A stretch of 64,000 bases of DNA, from assembly GCA_934636465.1 (NCBI GenBank), contig CAKUAR010000012.1, positions 1-64,000 on the forward strand. The letters are read 5' to 3'. The position numbers and the translations under genes are program-made. Positions 1 to 7,792 of this stretch are shown piece by piece (positions within the stretch are counted from its first letter, which is position 1; every line of letters begins with the position of its first letter). The stretch is from an uncultured Muribaculaceae bacterium (GTDB lineage: Bacteria; Bacteroidota; Bacteroidia; Bacteroidales; Muribaculaceae). A model generated the notes under the pieces. It made no database searches. It had not been told where the DNA came from and was given only the letters and a program-made list of their open reading frames with translations.

Positions 1-70
1 AGAGTCCGGTGCAATACCGAACTCTTTCTCAAATCGGATAGTTAATAACCTGTCCAACTTTTTGGGGTCA
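1..70 (+). mobile_element. Right end of an IS3-family insertion sequence
   Basis: Positions 3-41 read in frame as SPVQYRTLSQIG followed by a TAG stop. This is the usual last stretch of an IS3-family orfB transposase, where SPxxYR closes the integrase domain. Ten bases on, 51-70 reads TGTCCAACTTTTTGGGGTCA, the reverse complement of the TGACCCCAAAAAGTTGGACA type of terminal repeat typical of this family, ending in the conserved CA. The element therefore ends at 70, and the rest of the transposase lies outside the window. What is seen is the coding tail and the terminal repeat; the family call is from recall of IS3 ends. The insertion lies about 50 bases downstream of the M13 peptidase stop. Confidence 0.75.
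3..41 (+). CDS. IS3-family transposase orfB, C-terminal fragment (cut by window edge)
   Basis: Twelve codons and a stop are visible: SPVQYRTLSQIG. The motif matches the end of the rve integrase core of IS3-family transposases, where a conserved SPxxYR sits within about 10 residues of the C terminus. The terminal inverted repeat follows immediately. The catalytic DDE residues lie outside the window, so activity cannot be judged. Confidence 0.7.
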   Translation, partial: SPVQYRTLSQIG

Positions 71-121
71 CTTCACTTCACACTTGCAGGGGCTTTTTTT
101 ATTGTATTGTGTTCTGGAGGA

Positions 122-2149
122 TTACCAGATGATGGCGCGGTCGGCCTCGTCAAGCCACATCTTGTCACCCTTCTTCACGTCAAATGCCTTGAAGAATGTG
201 TCAATGTTGCGCAGCGTGGCGTTCACACGGTAGCGGCCTATTGAGTGTGGGTCACTCTTTGTCTGCTGGAATATCGACTCCTCTGTGGCATTTTCTGCCC
301 AGATACGGCCATAGCTCAAGTAGAAACGCTGGTCGGGAGTGAAACCGTCAATCTTCTCGTTGCTCTGACCCTCAGCAGTGGTCTTGAATGCGTCGTAGCT
401 GATGCGCAGACCGCCTTGGTCGGCTATGTTTTCGCCCAGTGTCAAGTGTCCGTTGGCCTTTTGGTCCTTAACCACTGTGATTTGGTCAAATTGAGCTGCC
501 AGTTTCTCGGCTGCGGCCTTAAACTTGTCGGCATCTTCCTTGGTCCACCAGTCCACCATGTTACCTTGTGCATCAAACATGCGACCCTGGTCATCAAATC
601 CGTGAGTCATTTCGTGACCTATCACCACGCCTATTGCGCCATAGTTTGTGGCATCATCGGCCTCTGGGTCAAAGAACGGCGGTTGCAGTATGGCGGCCGG
701 GAACACGATTTCGTTGTTTTGTGGATTGTAGTAGGCGTTCACCGTTTGTGGTGACATGCCCCACTCGTCTTTATCCACAGGCTTGTCCATCTTGTCGAGG
801 TTGCGCTTTGTGTCCCACAGGCTGTAAGCCTTCACGTTGTCATAGAGCGACAAATTCGGGTCGATGGTAACCTTGCTGTAATCTTTCCATTTGTCAGGAT
901 AACCCACCTTCACTGCATAAGAATTCAGCTTCACGAGGGCATTGATTTTGGTGCTGTCGCTCATCCAGTTAAGTTTTGAGATATGCACGGCAAGCGACTT
1001 GCGCAAGTTGCTGATTAACTTTTGCATCTTGGCCTTGCTCTCCTTTGGAAAGTATTTCTCCACATACACCTGTCCGAGCACCTCGCCCAGCATGCCGTTA
1101 GGATAAGCGAGGGCGCGTTTCCATCGTGGTTTCTGCTCCTTTTGTCCGCTAAGCACACGGCCATAGAAGTCGAAGCGTGCGTCGCGGAAAGCGTCGCTCA
1201 AGTGTGAAGCCGCACCAGAGATTATGTTATATGCCAGATAGTAGCGCATATTCTTCTCGCTCATGTTTGCCATGTAGTTTTGAGCCACAGCCATCACCTT
1301 AGGCTGGCCAAGAATCACCTGCTTCACCGTGGGCAGACCCATTAGTTTGAAATATTCAGCCCAGTTAACTGCCGGATATTCCTTTTGCAGTTTCTCCACA
1401 GTGTAGATGTTATATTGCTTGCGGTAGTCGCGAAGCTCGGCGCGGCTCATGCTTGCCTTGGCAAAAGCATACTCCATGTCATACACCACCTTGGCCGCTG
1501 CCTTTGCCTCTTTTGCGCTATAACCGCTAAGGGTGAACATCTTCTCCACATATTTGCGATACTGCTCCTGCTTTTTCTTGCTTGCAGCGTCGGTGTTGAG
1601 ATAGTAGTCGCGATCGGGCAGGCTCATAGTGCCGCCGTCCATATAGAGCACGTTCATGTTGCTGTTGAGCATGTCGGCCGACACGCCTATTCCGAAGAAC
1701 GGATTGCCCAGATGCATGTGCTCGTATGCTATTTCTTGGGTCAGGTTGGATTTCTTGAATGTCTTGGCACGTTGCAAATCGGCAAGCATAGGCTTTGCGC
1801 CCTCTTTGTTGAGACGCACACTGTCCATTGCCAGATTGTAGAAATCAATCACTTTTTGGCCGTTTGAGCCTGGAGTCTGCTTGTGTTTGCCCAAGTCTTC
1901 TATCAATTCTTTGAGGTGCTTGCGGTTGGTCTCTGCCAAGTCGTCAAACACGCCGTAGCTCGAATACTCGGCCTTGAGAGGATTGGCCTTCATCCAACCT
2001 CCACCTGCATACTCATAAAAATCATCACCTGGCTTCACCGACTGGTCCATGTCGGCAATCTGAATGCCATGCTTGCCGCCTTGTGCAGCAAAGCCCATGA
2101 GCGGAGCTGTCAAAACTGCTGCCATCAGCACATTTTTCATTTTTACCAT
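122..2149 (-). CDS. pepO: M13 family metallopeptidase (PepO/neprilysin-like), exported
   Basis: This is a zinc endopeptidase of the neprilysin family, about 675 residues and full length. HEMTH near residue 511 is the HExxH zinc motif, and ENIADQGG near residue 571 supplies the third zinc ligand (ExxxD). The protein ends in the IIW tail common in the family. The N terminus (MVKMKNVLMAAVLTAPLMGF) is a short basic region plus a hydrophobic core, so it is probably exported to the periplasm. The reading frame is open upstream to 2209, but those 20 residues are charged and not signal-like, so I start at 2149; 2140 is the alternative. A TAAATTTG -7 box on the minus strand at 2262-2269 fits a promoter. 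It stands alone, with an IS end just downstream of its stop. The family is certain; the peptide substrate is not. Confidence 0.9.
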   Translation of the reverse strand: MVKMKNVLMAAVLTAPLMGFAAQGGKHGIQIADMDQSVKPGDDFYEYAGGGWMKANPLKAEYSSYGVFDDLAETNRKHLKELIEDLGKHKQTPGSNGQKVIDFYNLAMDSVRLNKEGAKPMLADLQRAKTFKKSNLTQEIAYEHMHLGNPFFGIGVSADMLNSNMNVLYMDGGTMSLPDRDYYLNTDAASKKKQEQYRKYVEKMFTLSGYSAKEAKAAAKVVYDMEYAFAKASMSRAELRDYRKQYNIYTVEKLQKEYPAVNWAEYFKLMGLPTVKQVILGQPKVMAVAQNYMANMSEKNMRYYLAYNIISGAASHLSDAFRDARFDFYGRVLSGQKEQKPRWKRALAYPNGMLGEVLGQVYVEKYFPKESKAKMQKLISNLRKSLAVHISKLNWMSDSTKINALVKLNSYAVKVGYPDKWKDYSKVTIDPNLSLYDNVKAYSLWDTKRNLDKMDKPVDKDEWGMSPQTVNAYYNPQNNEIVFPAAILQPPFFDPEADDATNYGAIGVVIGHEMTHGFDDQGRMFDAQGNMVDWWTKEDADKFKAAAEKLAAQFDQITVVKDQKANGHLTLGENIADQGGLRISYDAFKTTAEGQSNEKIDGFTPDQRFYLSYGRIWAENATEESIFQQTKSDPHSIGRYRVNATLRNIDTFFKAFDVKKGDKMWLDEADRAIIW

Positions 2150-2261
2150 TTTCTTGTGTTTTTTATCGTCACCCTCACCTCCACCCCACGCCGCAGCGCA
2201 AGAGTTCACCTCTTTGCCATTGCCATGAGACTGGGAGTGACGGCAATAATTATCGTTTGTG

Positions 2262-2269
2262 CAAATTTA
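2262..2269 (-). promoter_or_regulatory. Putative -7 box for the M13 peptidase gene
   Basis: Read on the minus strand this is TAAATTTG, a match to the Bacteroidota TAnnTTTG box, 113 bases before the chosen start. No good -33 element is visible. Confidence 0.35.
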
Positions 2270-2320
2270 CGATTTTTTTGCCAATGCCGTGACATTGGTC
2301 ACGTTAACACCTCTTAATGG

Positions 2321-2518
2321 TCAGCACTCCTCGCAACCGAACCCGGCATTTTCCACGGCATCTATCACCGCTTGCGCCGAGGCATTGCCCTCCACCACAG
2401 CTTTGTTATCTTGCAGACTCACAGTTACTTTATCCACACCGACCACGGCGACCACGGCGTCGTGCACACGCTGCTGGCAGTGAGTGCACTTCATTCCTTC
2501 CACTTTAAATTCTTTCAT
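2321..2518 (-). CDS. copZ: Heavy-metal-associated (HMA) copper chaperone, CopZ-like
   Basis: A 65-residue ferredoxin-like HMA domain on its own. MKCTHCQQR near residues 9-17 holds the CxxC pair that binds Cu(I). Unusually, the very C terminus is GCEEC, giving a second Cys pair that could bind metal. It follows the copper ATPase gene on the same strand after 57 bases, so the two are probably one transcript. The expected role is to carry Cu(I) in the cytoplasm to the N-terminal HMA domain of the pump. The domain is clear; the metal is inferred from the neighbour. Confidence 0.85.
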   Translation of the reverse strand: MKEFKVEGMKCTHCQQRVHDAVVAVVGVDKVTVSLQDNKAVVEGNASAQAVIDAVENAGFGCEEC

Positions 2519-2575
2519 GTTGTTTTTTCGTTTTTTTTATTATCTATATGTTCTGTTAAACTAAAAAAAGTTTCG

Positions 2576-4510
2576 TCACTTCATCAGCCTAAGCCGCAAG
2601 CTGTTGAGCACCACGCTCACCGAGCTTGCCGCCATGAGCGCGCTGCCCCACATGGGTGTTATCTGCAAGTCAATGCCAAAGGCAAGCGGCAAGCCGGCGG
2701 CAAGCGGAATGCATATCACGTTATACACAAACGCCCAAAACAGGTTTTCTCTTATCATGCCCACCGTCTGCCGGCTTAAACTCACGGCTTCGGGTATGCG
2801 GCTCAAGTCATCGCCCATAAGCGTCACCTGCGCCACGTCGATTGCCACATCTGTTCCCTTGCCCATGGCTATGCTGGTGTCGGCCACAGCAAGCGCCTGG
2901 GTGTCGTTGATGCCGTCGCCCACCATTGCCACCTTCTTGCCCTCGCTCTGCAGCTGCTTCACAAGAGCCTCTTTGTCGGCTGGCAACGCACCGCTGCGCC
3001 AGTTGGTTATTCCTGCCTTTTGAGCCCAATAGGCCACGGCGTCGTCGCGGTCGCCGCTCATCACCCACACCTCTATGCCCATGCGCTGCAGCCTTGCCAC
3101 CGCCTCATGAGCCTCTGCCCGGAGCTGCTCGCGCTGCTCAAGCGGCAGGTTGTCGGCCTTGGTGAAATCCACATTGCGATTTGGCACGGTGAGCGTTCCT
3201 GTCTTGTCGAGCACCACGGCAGTGGTGGCACGCAGACTCTCAAGCGCCGAGGCGTCTTTTATCAGCACATTGCGCTGTGCGGCCTTGCCTATGCCCACCA
3301 TGAGAGCCGTGGGGGTGGCAAGCCCCATGGCACACGGACACGCTATCACGAGCACCGACACCGCGCTTATTATGGCGTGGGGCAGTTCGCTGGTGCCACC
3401 CACTCCCCACCACACCACCAGCGTGAGCAGTGCCAGCGTGCCCACAGCCGGCACAAACACCATGGCCACGCGGTCAACGGTGCGCTGCACCGGAGCTTTG
3501 GAGTTTTGTGCCTGGCGCACCATGTCTATTATGTGAGCCAAAGCCGTGTCCTCGCCTATCTGCTTGGCGCGAAACCGCAGTTTGCCTTGCTGCAGCACAG
3601 TGCCGGCAAGCACCTTGCCGCCCTTAATTTTCAGCGCTGGTGTGGGTTCGCCTGTTATCATTGCCTCGTCAACGTAAGCCCCGTCTTGCTGCATGAAGCT
3701 CTCGGCACTGGTCACCGTGCCGTCAACCGGCACACGCTCGCCGGCATGCACCTCTATCACGTCGCCCACGCCTATGGTGGCTATGGGCACATCGTCTATG
3801 GTCTCTGCACCGTCGTCGCCGCGCCTCACCACACGAGCCGTCTTTGGGGCAAGCCCCATGAGCCGGCGCAAGCTGCTTGCAGTGCTGTTTTTGGCTTTTT
3901 CTTCAAGCAGACGACCTGTGAGCACAAATGTTATTATCATCACGCTCGCGTCGTAGTAGGTGTGCCACTCCAATCCTCTGCTGCCCCACACCCTTGCTCC
4001 GGCAAACGTGCAAAATGCGCTGAACGCAAAAGCTATTCCCGTGCTGCAAGCCACAAGCGTGTCCATGTTGGCAGAGCCGTGGCGCAGCTGCTTGACGGCA
4101 TTTTTATAGAAACTGCGGCCGCACAGCCACATGTTGGCCGCCGCCAGGAGCATCATCATCTGGTTGGCCACATCGCGGCTGCCGGTGTCAACCCACCCCA
4201 TGCTCACTGCCATAACGGCCACGGCAAACACCCACGACAGTGCCACTCTGCGCTTCAGCAGCACATATTCGCGGCGTTCTATCTGCTCTGCGCTCCGCCC
4301 TTCCTCTATCACAAGGTCATAGCCTATGTCGTTGATTGCCTTCTTCATGTCGGCAAGCGTGATGCGCTGCTCGTCAAAATCAACAAGTGCGGTGCGCCCC
4401 ACGAGCGACACCACGGCCTCGTTAACTCCAGGCAAGGAATTGAGCCGTTTCTCCACATTTGCCGAGCATGCCGAGCACGCCATTCCAACCACAGGTATCG
4501 TCTTTTTCAT
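2576..4510 (-). CDS. copA: Cu(I)-translocating P1B-type ATPase lacking the nucleotide-binding domain
   Basis: Predicted inner-membrane copper exporter of 644 residues. In order it has an N-terminal HMA domain with GMACSACSAN (CxxC), paired membrane helices, an actuator segment with TGEPTP, the CPC helix (ACPCAMGLATPTA), and the phosphorylation motif DKTGTLT near residue 434. After these come GDRDD near 485, VGDGINDTQAL near 530, and last helices with the YN and MAASS patterns typical of Cu(I) pumps. The oddity is the spacing: only about 51 residues separate DKTGT from GDRD, against roughly 150 in ordinary CopA. The whole N domain, with its SEHP and GxGxxG ATP-binding motifs, is absent although the frame is open and the flanks are intact. 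GDRD also replaces the usual GDN. It lies upstream of copZ in one likely operon. Confidence 0.85.
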   Translation of the reverse strand: MKKTIPVVGMACSACSANVEKRLNSLPGVNEAVVSLVGRTALVDFDEQRITLADMKKAINDIGYDLVIEEGRSAEQIERREYVLLKRRVALSWVFAVAVMAVSMGWVDTGSRDVANQMMMLLAAANMWLCGRSFYKNAVKQLRHGSANMDTLVACSTGIAFAFSAFCTFAGARVWGSRGLEWHTYYDASVMIITFVLTGRLLEEKAKNSTASSLRRLMGLAPKTARVVRRGDDGAETIDDVPIATIGVGDVIEVHAGERVPVDGTVTSAESFMQQDGAYVDEAMITGEPTPALKIKGGKVLAGTVLQQGKLRFRAKQIGEDTALAHIIDMVRQAQNSKAPVQRTVDRVAMVFVPAVGTLALLTLVVWWGVGGTSELPHAIISAVSVLVIACPCAMGLATPTALMVGIGKAAQRNVLIKDASALESLRATTAVVLDKTGTLTVPNRNVDFTKADNLPLEQREQLRAEAHEAVARLQRMGIEVWVMSGDRDDAVAYWAQKAGITNWRSGALPADKEALVKQLQSEGKKVAMVGDGINDTQALAVADTSIAMGKGTDVAIDVAQVTLMGDDLSRIPEAVSLSRQTVGMIRENLFWAFVYNVICIPLAAGLPLAFGIDLQITPMWGSALMAASSVSVVLNSLRLRLMK

Positions 4511-4538
4511 CTGAAATCAAAACTTTTTTCTCACGTTG

Positions 4539-4546
4539 CAAATTTA
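4539..4546 (-). promoter_or_regulatory. Putative -7 box of the copA-copZ unit
   Basis: Minus-strand TAAATTTG, 29 bases before the copA start. It matches TAnnTTTG. The -33 element is not clear. Confidence 0.35.
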
Positions 4547-4632
4547 CAACGCCGCCGCAATCCCCACGTTGCACTTTTCTGCAAATGCGTTGCATCTTTC
4601 GCCACACTCCGCCGGTGCGCCCATTGACAAGC

Positions 4633-4672
4633 AAAAAAAAGTGTGACGCATCAGCTATGTGCGCCACACTTT
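4633..4672 (-). terminator. Rho-independent terminator after the calycin-like gene
   Basis: On the minus strand the stem AAGTGTG/CACACTT, extended by an inner GCGCA/TGCGT-like pairing, is followed by eight T. It lies just past the stop of the gene at 4695-5348. Confidence 0.75.
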
Positions 4673-4694
4673 CTGCTCTGTTATTTCTTATAGA

Positions 4695-5348
4695 TTACTT
4701 CAAGATTTTTTCCACTTTCTTAGTGCCGTCAGCATATTTTGTCACAACGATGTTCACGCCGTCAAATGGCTCTGCGCTTGCCACGCCGCTCACGTTATAG
4801 TAAATCACGTTGCTCACAGCCTTTTCAGCAGCCACTTCTTCCACAGCAGTAGGCTTATCATTGAAGTTAACCACTATGGTTATTGATTTGTTAGTCACAC
4901 CTTGTTTTCCACTAACTTCATACGACAAAGTTGTTGTAGCTTCATACTCTGCTACATCTTCAACCTCAAACAAATCTCTAAAAACAACAATGTCATATTC
5001 CACGATACCTTCTGTCAAACTACCGTCAAGCATCTTAAATGTGCCAGAATATGTTGGGGCAACTTCCGTCATAGTTGGCAAGTCCAAAACTGTTGTTTTG
5101 ATGTCGCCAGTCACATTATCCTTCTCAATTCTTTTAATTGTATAGTTGTCCAATTTTATCGGTTTATGCGTCAAACCTCCAATTCGGTTAATGCCAATCT
5201 TAATTTGGGCACCAAGATATTTGTTTTGGTATTGATTCCAAATGCCTTCATAAAAAACAGCACCAGTATTATCGGTAACAGTAAAAGCAGCCCACGATTG
5301 TGCACAAACGCACACAATGAGAGCGAATAATAGTAAAATTCTTTTCAT
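4695..5348 (-). CDS. Secreted calycin-like domain protein
   Basis: A 217-residue protein with a clear signal peptide (MKRILLLFALIVCVCAQSWA, cleavage after SWA). The mature part is rich in alternating beta-strand patterns and resembles the calycin-like secreted proteins common in Bacteroidales. The last 35 residues (VIYYNVSGVASAEPFDGVNI and on to KKVEKILK) match a C-terminal module often seen on secreted proteins of this order, in which YYNxxG and DGVNIVxxxYxDG are conserved. That tail may be an anchoring or sorting signal, but this is an inference. It is a single-gene unit with its own terminator. The biochemical role is unknown. Confidence 0.65.
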   Translation of the reverse strand: MKRILLLFALIVCVCAQSWAAFTVTDNTGAVFYEGIWNQYQNKYLGAQIKIGINRIGGLTHKPIKLDNYTIKRIEKDNVTGDIKTTVLDLPTMTEVAPTYSGTFKMLDGSLTEGIVEYDIVVFRDLFEVEDVAEYEATTTLSYEVSGKQGVTNKSITIVVNFNDKPTAVEEVAAEKAVSNVIYYNVSGVASAEPFDGVNIVVTKYADGTKKVEKILK

Positions 5349-5570
5349 TTGATTTAAAATTTAAATAATTATTATAGAAACATACTTTCTTATTTCCTAA
5401 CGCATTGACCGTCTTCTCACTCAATGCAAACAGCTGTGTGTGTAACGACCGCCCACGCGGTCAGAGGCTTAAATACTCCGACAAAAGTACAAAAAAATAT
5501 CCACACATCAGCACCAATTTCTCATTTTAACGAAATTCCACCCAAAAATTCGTTCCTTGGAGCCATAAAT

Positions 5571-5590
5571 TTATACTCGATTGGGTATAA
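5571..5590. promoter_or_regulatory. Palindromic operator-like site, copy 1
   Basis: TTATACTCGATTGGGTATAA, an imperfect palindrome of the TATACCC-N4-GGGTATA type. It is followed by the bases AACAACA, as is copy 2. No regulator gene is adjacent. Confidence 0.5.
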
Positions 5591-5612
5591 AACAACATAA
5601 TAAATGACATAA

Positions 5613-5632
5613 CTATACCCGATTGGGTATAA
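5613..5632. promoter_or_regulatory. Palindromic operator-like site, copy 2
   Basis: The core at 5614-5631 is TATACCCGATTGGGTATA, whose arms TATACCC and GGGTATA pair perfectly around GATT. It lies 42 bases after copy 1 in the same orientation. Sites of this shape are known upstream of HTH autoregulators and toxin-antitoxin pairs, none of which is present here. Confidence 0.5.
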
Positions 5633-5715
5633 AAACAACAAGGAGCTGCAACCACCATGCGGCCACAGCTCCCAGTGATGCACACTTCGGCTCAACAGCA
5701 GAGCCGAAGCCGTTG

Positions 5716-7479
5716 TTATTTAAGCAGTTTCTTGATGTCTTCCACTATTTGCTCGTCGGTCAGATGATTGTCGCGAAGCAACTTGTTCACATCATAGCGG
5801 TCATAGAGAGCCTTCCTGACGCCAAAGTTCAGCACACGCACATCGCTTGGACCATAGAAACGTGCTATGCGCTCGCCAAAACCGCCGTCGAGAGAGCCGT
5901 CTTCTATTGTCACCACAAGCTTGTGGTCGGCCTTGAGTTGCTCAAGCAGAGCCTCGTCAGTGCCGCTCACAAAGCGCGGATTAATCAGCGTGGCATCTAT
6001 GCCGTCGGCCTTCAGAGCTTCGCACACAGCCTCACCCTTGCCAAAGAAGTCGCCCACAGCTATCACAGCCACCTCGCTGCCCTTGTGAGCCACCTTGTAG
6101 CGGTCAAGTTCGCTGTAGTCGGTGTCGTAGGCCTCGGTGCTGTGAGCCACGCCATTGGCTGGCACTCTGATTGCCACACTATAGCGGTTCTGGTCTATAG
6201 CCCAGTCCTCCATAGCTTTCCATTCCTCCCAAGTGGTTGGCGCAAGATACACAAAGTTAGGTATGTGGCTCAGCATGGCAATGTCGAAGAAGCAGATGTG
6301 TGTAAAATCGTTCATGCCAAACACGCTGCTGCCAAACACGTTGATTACGGCAGGATTACCATTCACTGCCAAGTCTTGCGCAAGCTGGTCGTAGGTGCGC
6401 TGCACAAACGTGGCATAAGTGCCAAACACCACATGTGCGCCTCCCTTGGCAGCACCCGACGACAGTGCCACAGCCTCTTCCTCGGCTATACCCACGTCCA
6501 CATAGTGCTTGCCAAGCTGCTTGCGTCGCTCCGGGTTAAGACCCATGGCGGCAGGCACGGCAGCTGCCACCACAAGCAGGCGGTCGTCAACCTTGGCTTT
6601 CTCAAGCAGATACTTGCCTATCATGTCACCAAAGTCCTCACCGGCAAAGGCCTCCGGGTGCTTGATTTTTCCAGTGGCTATGCCGAAAGGCAAATTCCAG
6701 TGCCAGTGTTCCTTGTCGGCCACGGCTGGCGCATAGCCATGACCTTTCTCAGTGTGAATGTGTACCACTATCGGGTGGTCTATTCCTTTCACCTTTTCAA
6801 ACGCCTCCACAAGTTTTGCCACATTGTTGCCCTCGGCCACATACATGTAGCCAAAACCCATGGCCTTAAACAGGTTGTTCTCGGCCTTGCCGCCAGTGCG
6901 GCGCAGCTCTGCCAGCCCCTTATACATGCCGCCGTGGTTCTCGGCTATGCTCATTTCGTTGTCGTTAAACACCATTATGAAGTTGGTGCCGGCCTCTGCC
7001 ACTGCGTTCATGCCTTCAAATGCCTCGCCTCCGCTCAGCGAACCGTCGCCTATCACAGCTATCACGTTGTAAGTCTCGCCAAGCAGGTCGCGAGCGTGCT
7101 GCAAGCCCGACGACAGAGCCACTGATGTGGAAGTGTGACCTATCTCAAAGTTGTCGTATGTGGGGTTTTCCAACGGCGACGAATAGCCCGAAATGCTGTC
7201 CATGCGCGACGCGTCGAGAAATCCCTCTTTACGGCCGGTAAGCATTTTGTGCGGATAGCTCTGGTGCGACACATCGAACACGATTTTGTCCTTTGGAGCG
7301 TCAAACACATAGTGCAGAGCCACAGTAGCCTCGGTGAAGCCGAGGTTTGGTCCCACGTGTCCGCCATGAATGCTCACACGGTTGAGCACACCTTCACGCA
7401 CTTCATCGGCAAGCACATTGAGCTCGTCGATGCTCAAGCCCTTCATGTCCTTAGGGCTGTTGATTTTCTCTATAACCAT
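5716..7479 (-). CDS. 1-deoxy-D-xylulose-5-phosphate synthase-like transketolase-family enzyme
   Basis: A 587-residue thiamine-diphosphate enzyme of the DXS family, shorter than usual DXS (about 620-640). Family features are FDVSHQSYPHKMLTGR near residue 70, the ThDP/Mg motif GDGSLSGGEAF near 143 with NDNEMS, and the transketolase Pyr domain with DVGIAEEEAV near 330. In true DXS the last motif reads DVGIAEQHAV and the later substrate-binding segment contains RYPRG; here these are AEEEAV and RVPANG. The phosphate-binding region near SGYSSPLENP also differs. ThDP chemistry is likely kept (the catalytic Glu of GIAE is present), but the acceptor may not be glyceraldehyde 3-phosphate. I therefore leave the gene symbol empty. 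It is a single gene with a possible TAATTTTG box upstream at 7589-7596. Confidence 0.75.
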   Translation of the reverse strand: MVIEKINSPKDMKGLSIDELNVLADEVREGVLNRVSIHGGHVGPNLGFTEATVALHYVFDAPKDKIVFDVSHQSYPHKMLTGRKEGFLDASRMDSISGYSSPLENPTYDNFEIGHTSTSVALSSGLQHARDLLGETYNVIAVIGDGSLSGGEAFEGMNAVAEAGTNFIMVFNDNEMSIAENHGGMYKGLAELRRTGGKAENNLFKAMGFGYMYVAEGNNVAKLVEAFEKVKGIDHPIVVHIHTEKGHGYAPAVADKEHWHWNLPFGIATGKIKHPEAFAGEDFGDMIGKYLLEKAKVDDRLLVVAAAVPAAMGLNPERRKQLGKHYVDVGIAEEEAVALSSGAAKGGAHVVFGTYATFVQRTYDQLAQDLAVNGNPAVINVFGSSVFGMNDFTHICFFDIAMLSHIPNFVYLAPTTWEEWKAMEDWAIDQNRYSVAIRVPANGVAHSTEAYDTDYSELDRYKVAHKGSEVAVIAVGDFFGKGEAVCEALKADGIDATLINPRFVSGTDEALLEQLKADHKLVVTIEDGSLDGGFGERIARFYGPSDVRVLNFGVRKALYDRYDVNKLLRDNHLTDEQIVEDIKKLLK

Positions 7480-7792
7480 ATCTATTTTGTTTTTTTAGTT
7501 TTTTGAATTCGTCTTCATATCAGGCGTCACGCCATCGCCAATCGGCATACGCGCCGTGCGTGCGGCTTGCCGCCTGCCATTCACGATGCAAAATTACTAC
7601 ACGCCATGCAACCGCACCACCCTCCAATCCACGACTTTTTTACCCCAATCACTTATTTTCACCACTTTGCCACCCCTTTTCCACTGCTGCAAACACAGAC
7701 TCACGGCACTGTTTGCGCCATTGGCAAAAATATCTTACTTTTGCATATACGAGGCATGAGCCAAGCAAAACGTTATAATAGAGTAGAATGAC
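7480..7792. other. Divergent promoter region between the DXS-like gene and the ATPase-nuclease pair
   Basis: No ORF is credible. A minus-strand TAATTTTG box lies at 7589-7596 and a strong plus-strand promoter at 7712-7743. A 36-base frame from ATG at 7756 to a TGA at 7791 lies in the leader just before the ATPase start and may be chance. Confidence 0.5.
7712..7743 (+). promoter_or_regulatory. Promoter of the ATPase-nuclease pair
   Basis: TTTG at 7712-7715 and TACTTTTG at 7736-7743, spaced by 20 bases. This is a near-consensus Bacteroidota sigma-ABfr promoter, 50 bases before the first start codon. Confidence 0.65.

Larger units (their letters stand above)
5349..5715. other. Gene-free stretch with two palindromic operator-like repeats
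   Basis: No convincing ORF is present. The part next to the calycin-like gene is its upstream region. The right half, next to the stop of the DXS-like gene, carries two 20-bp near-palindromes at 5571-5590 and 5613-5632, described separately. Confidence 0.6.

Noticed and set aside
3020..4627. 535-residue plus-strand open frame opposite copA
   Set aside because: It is rich in His, Cys and Arg with no domain and is the usual antisense shadow of a GC-rich minus-strand gene.
5623..7125. 500-residue plus-strand open frame opposite the DXS-like gene
   Set aside because: Antisense shadow: His/Val-rich, no start context, no homology pattern, entirely inside a well-supported gene.
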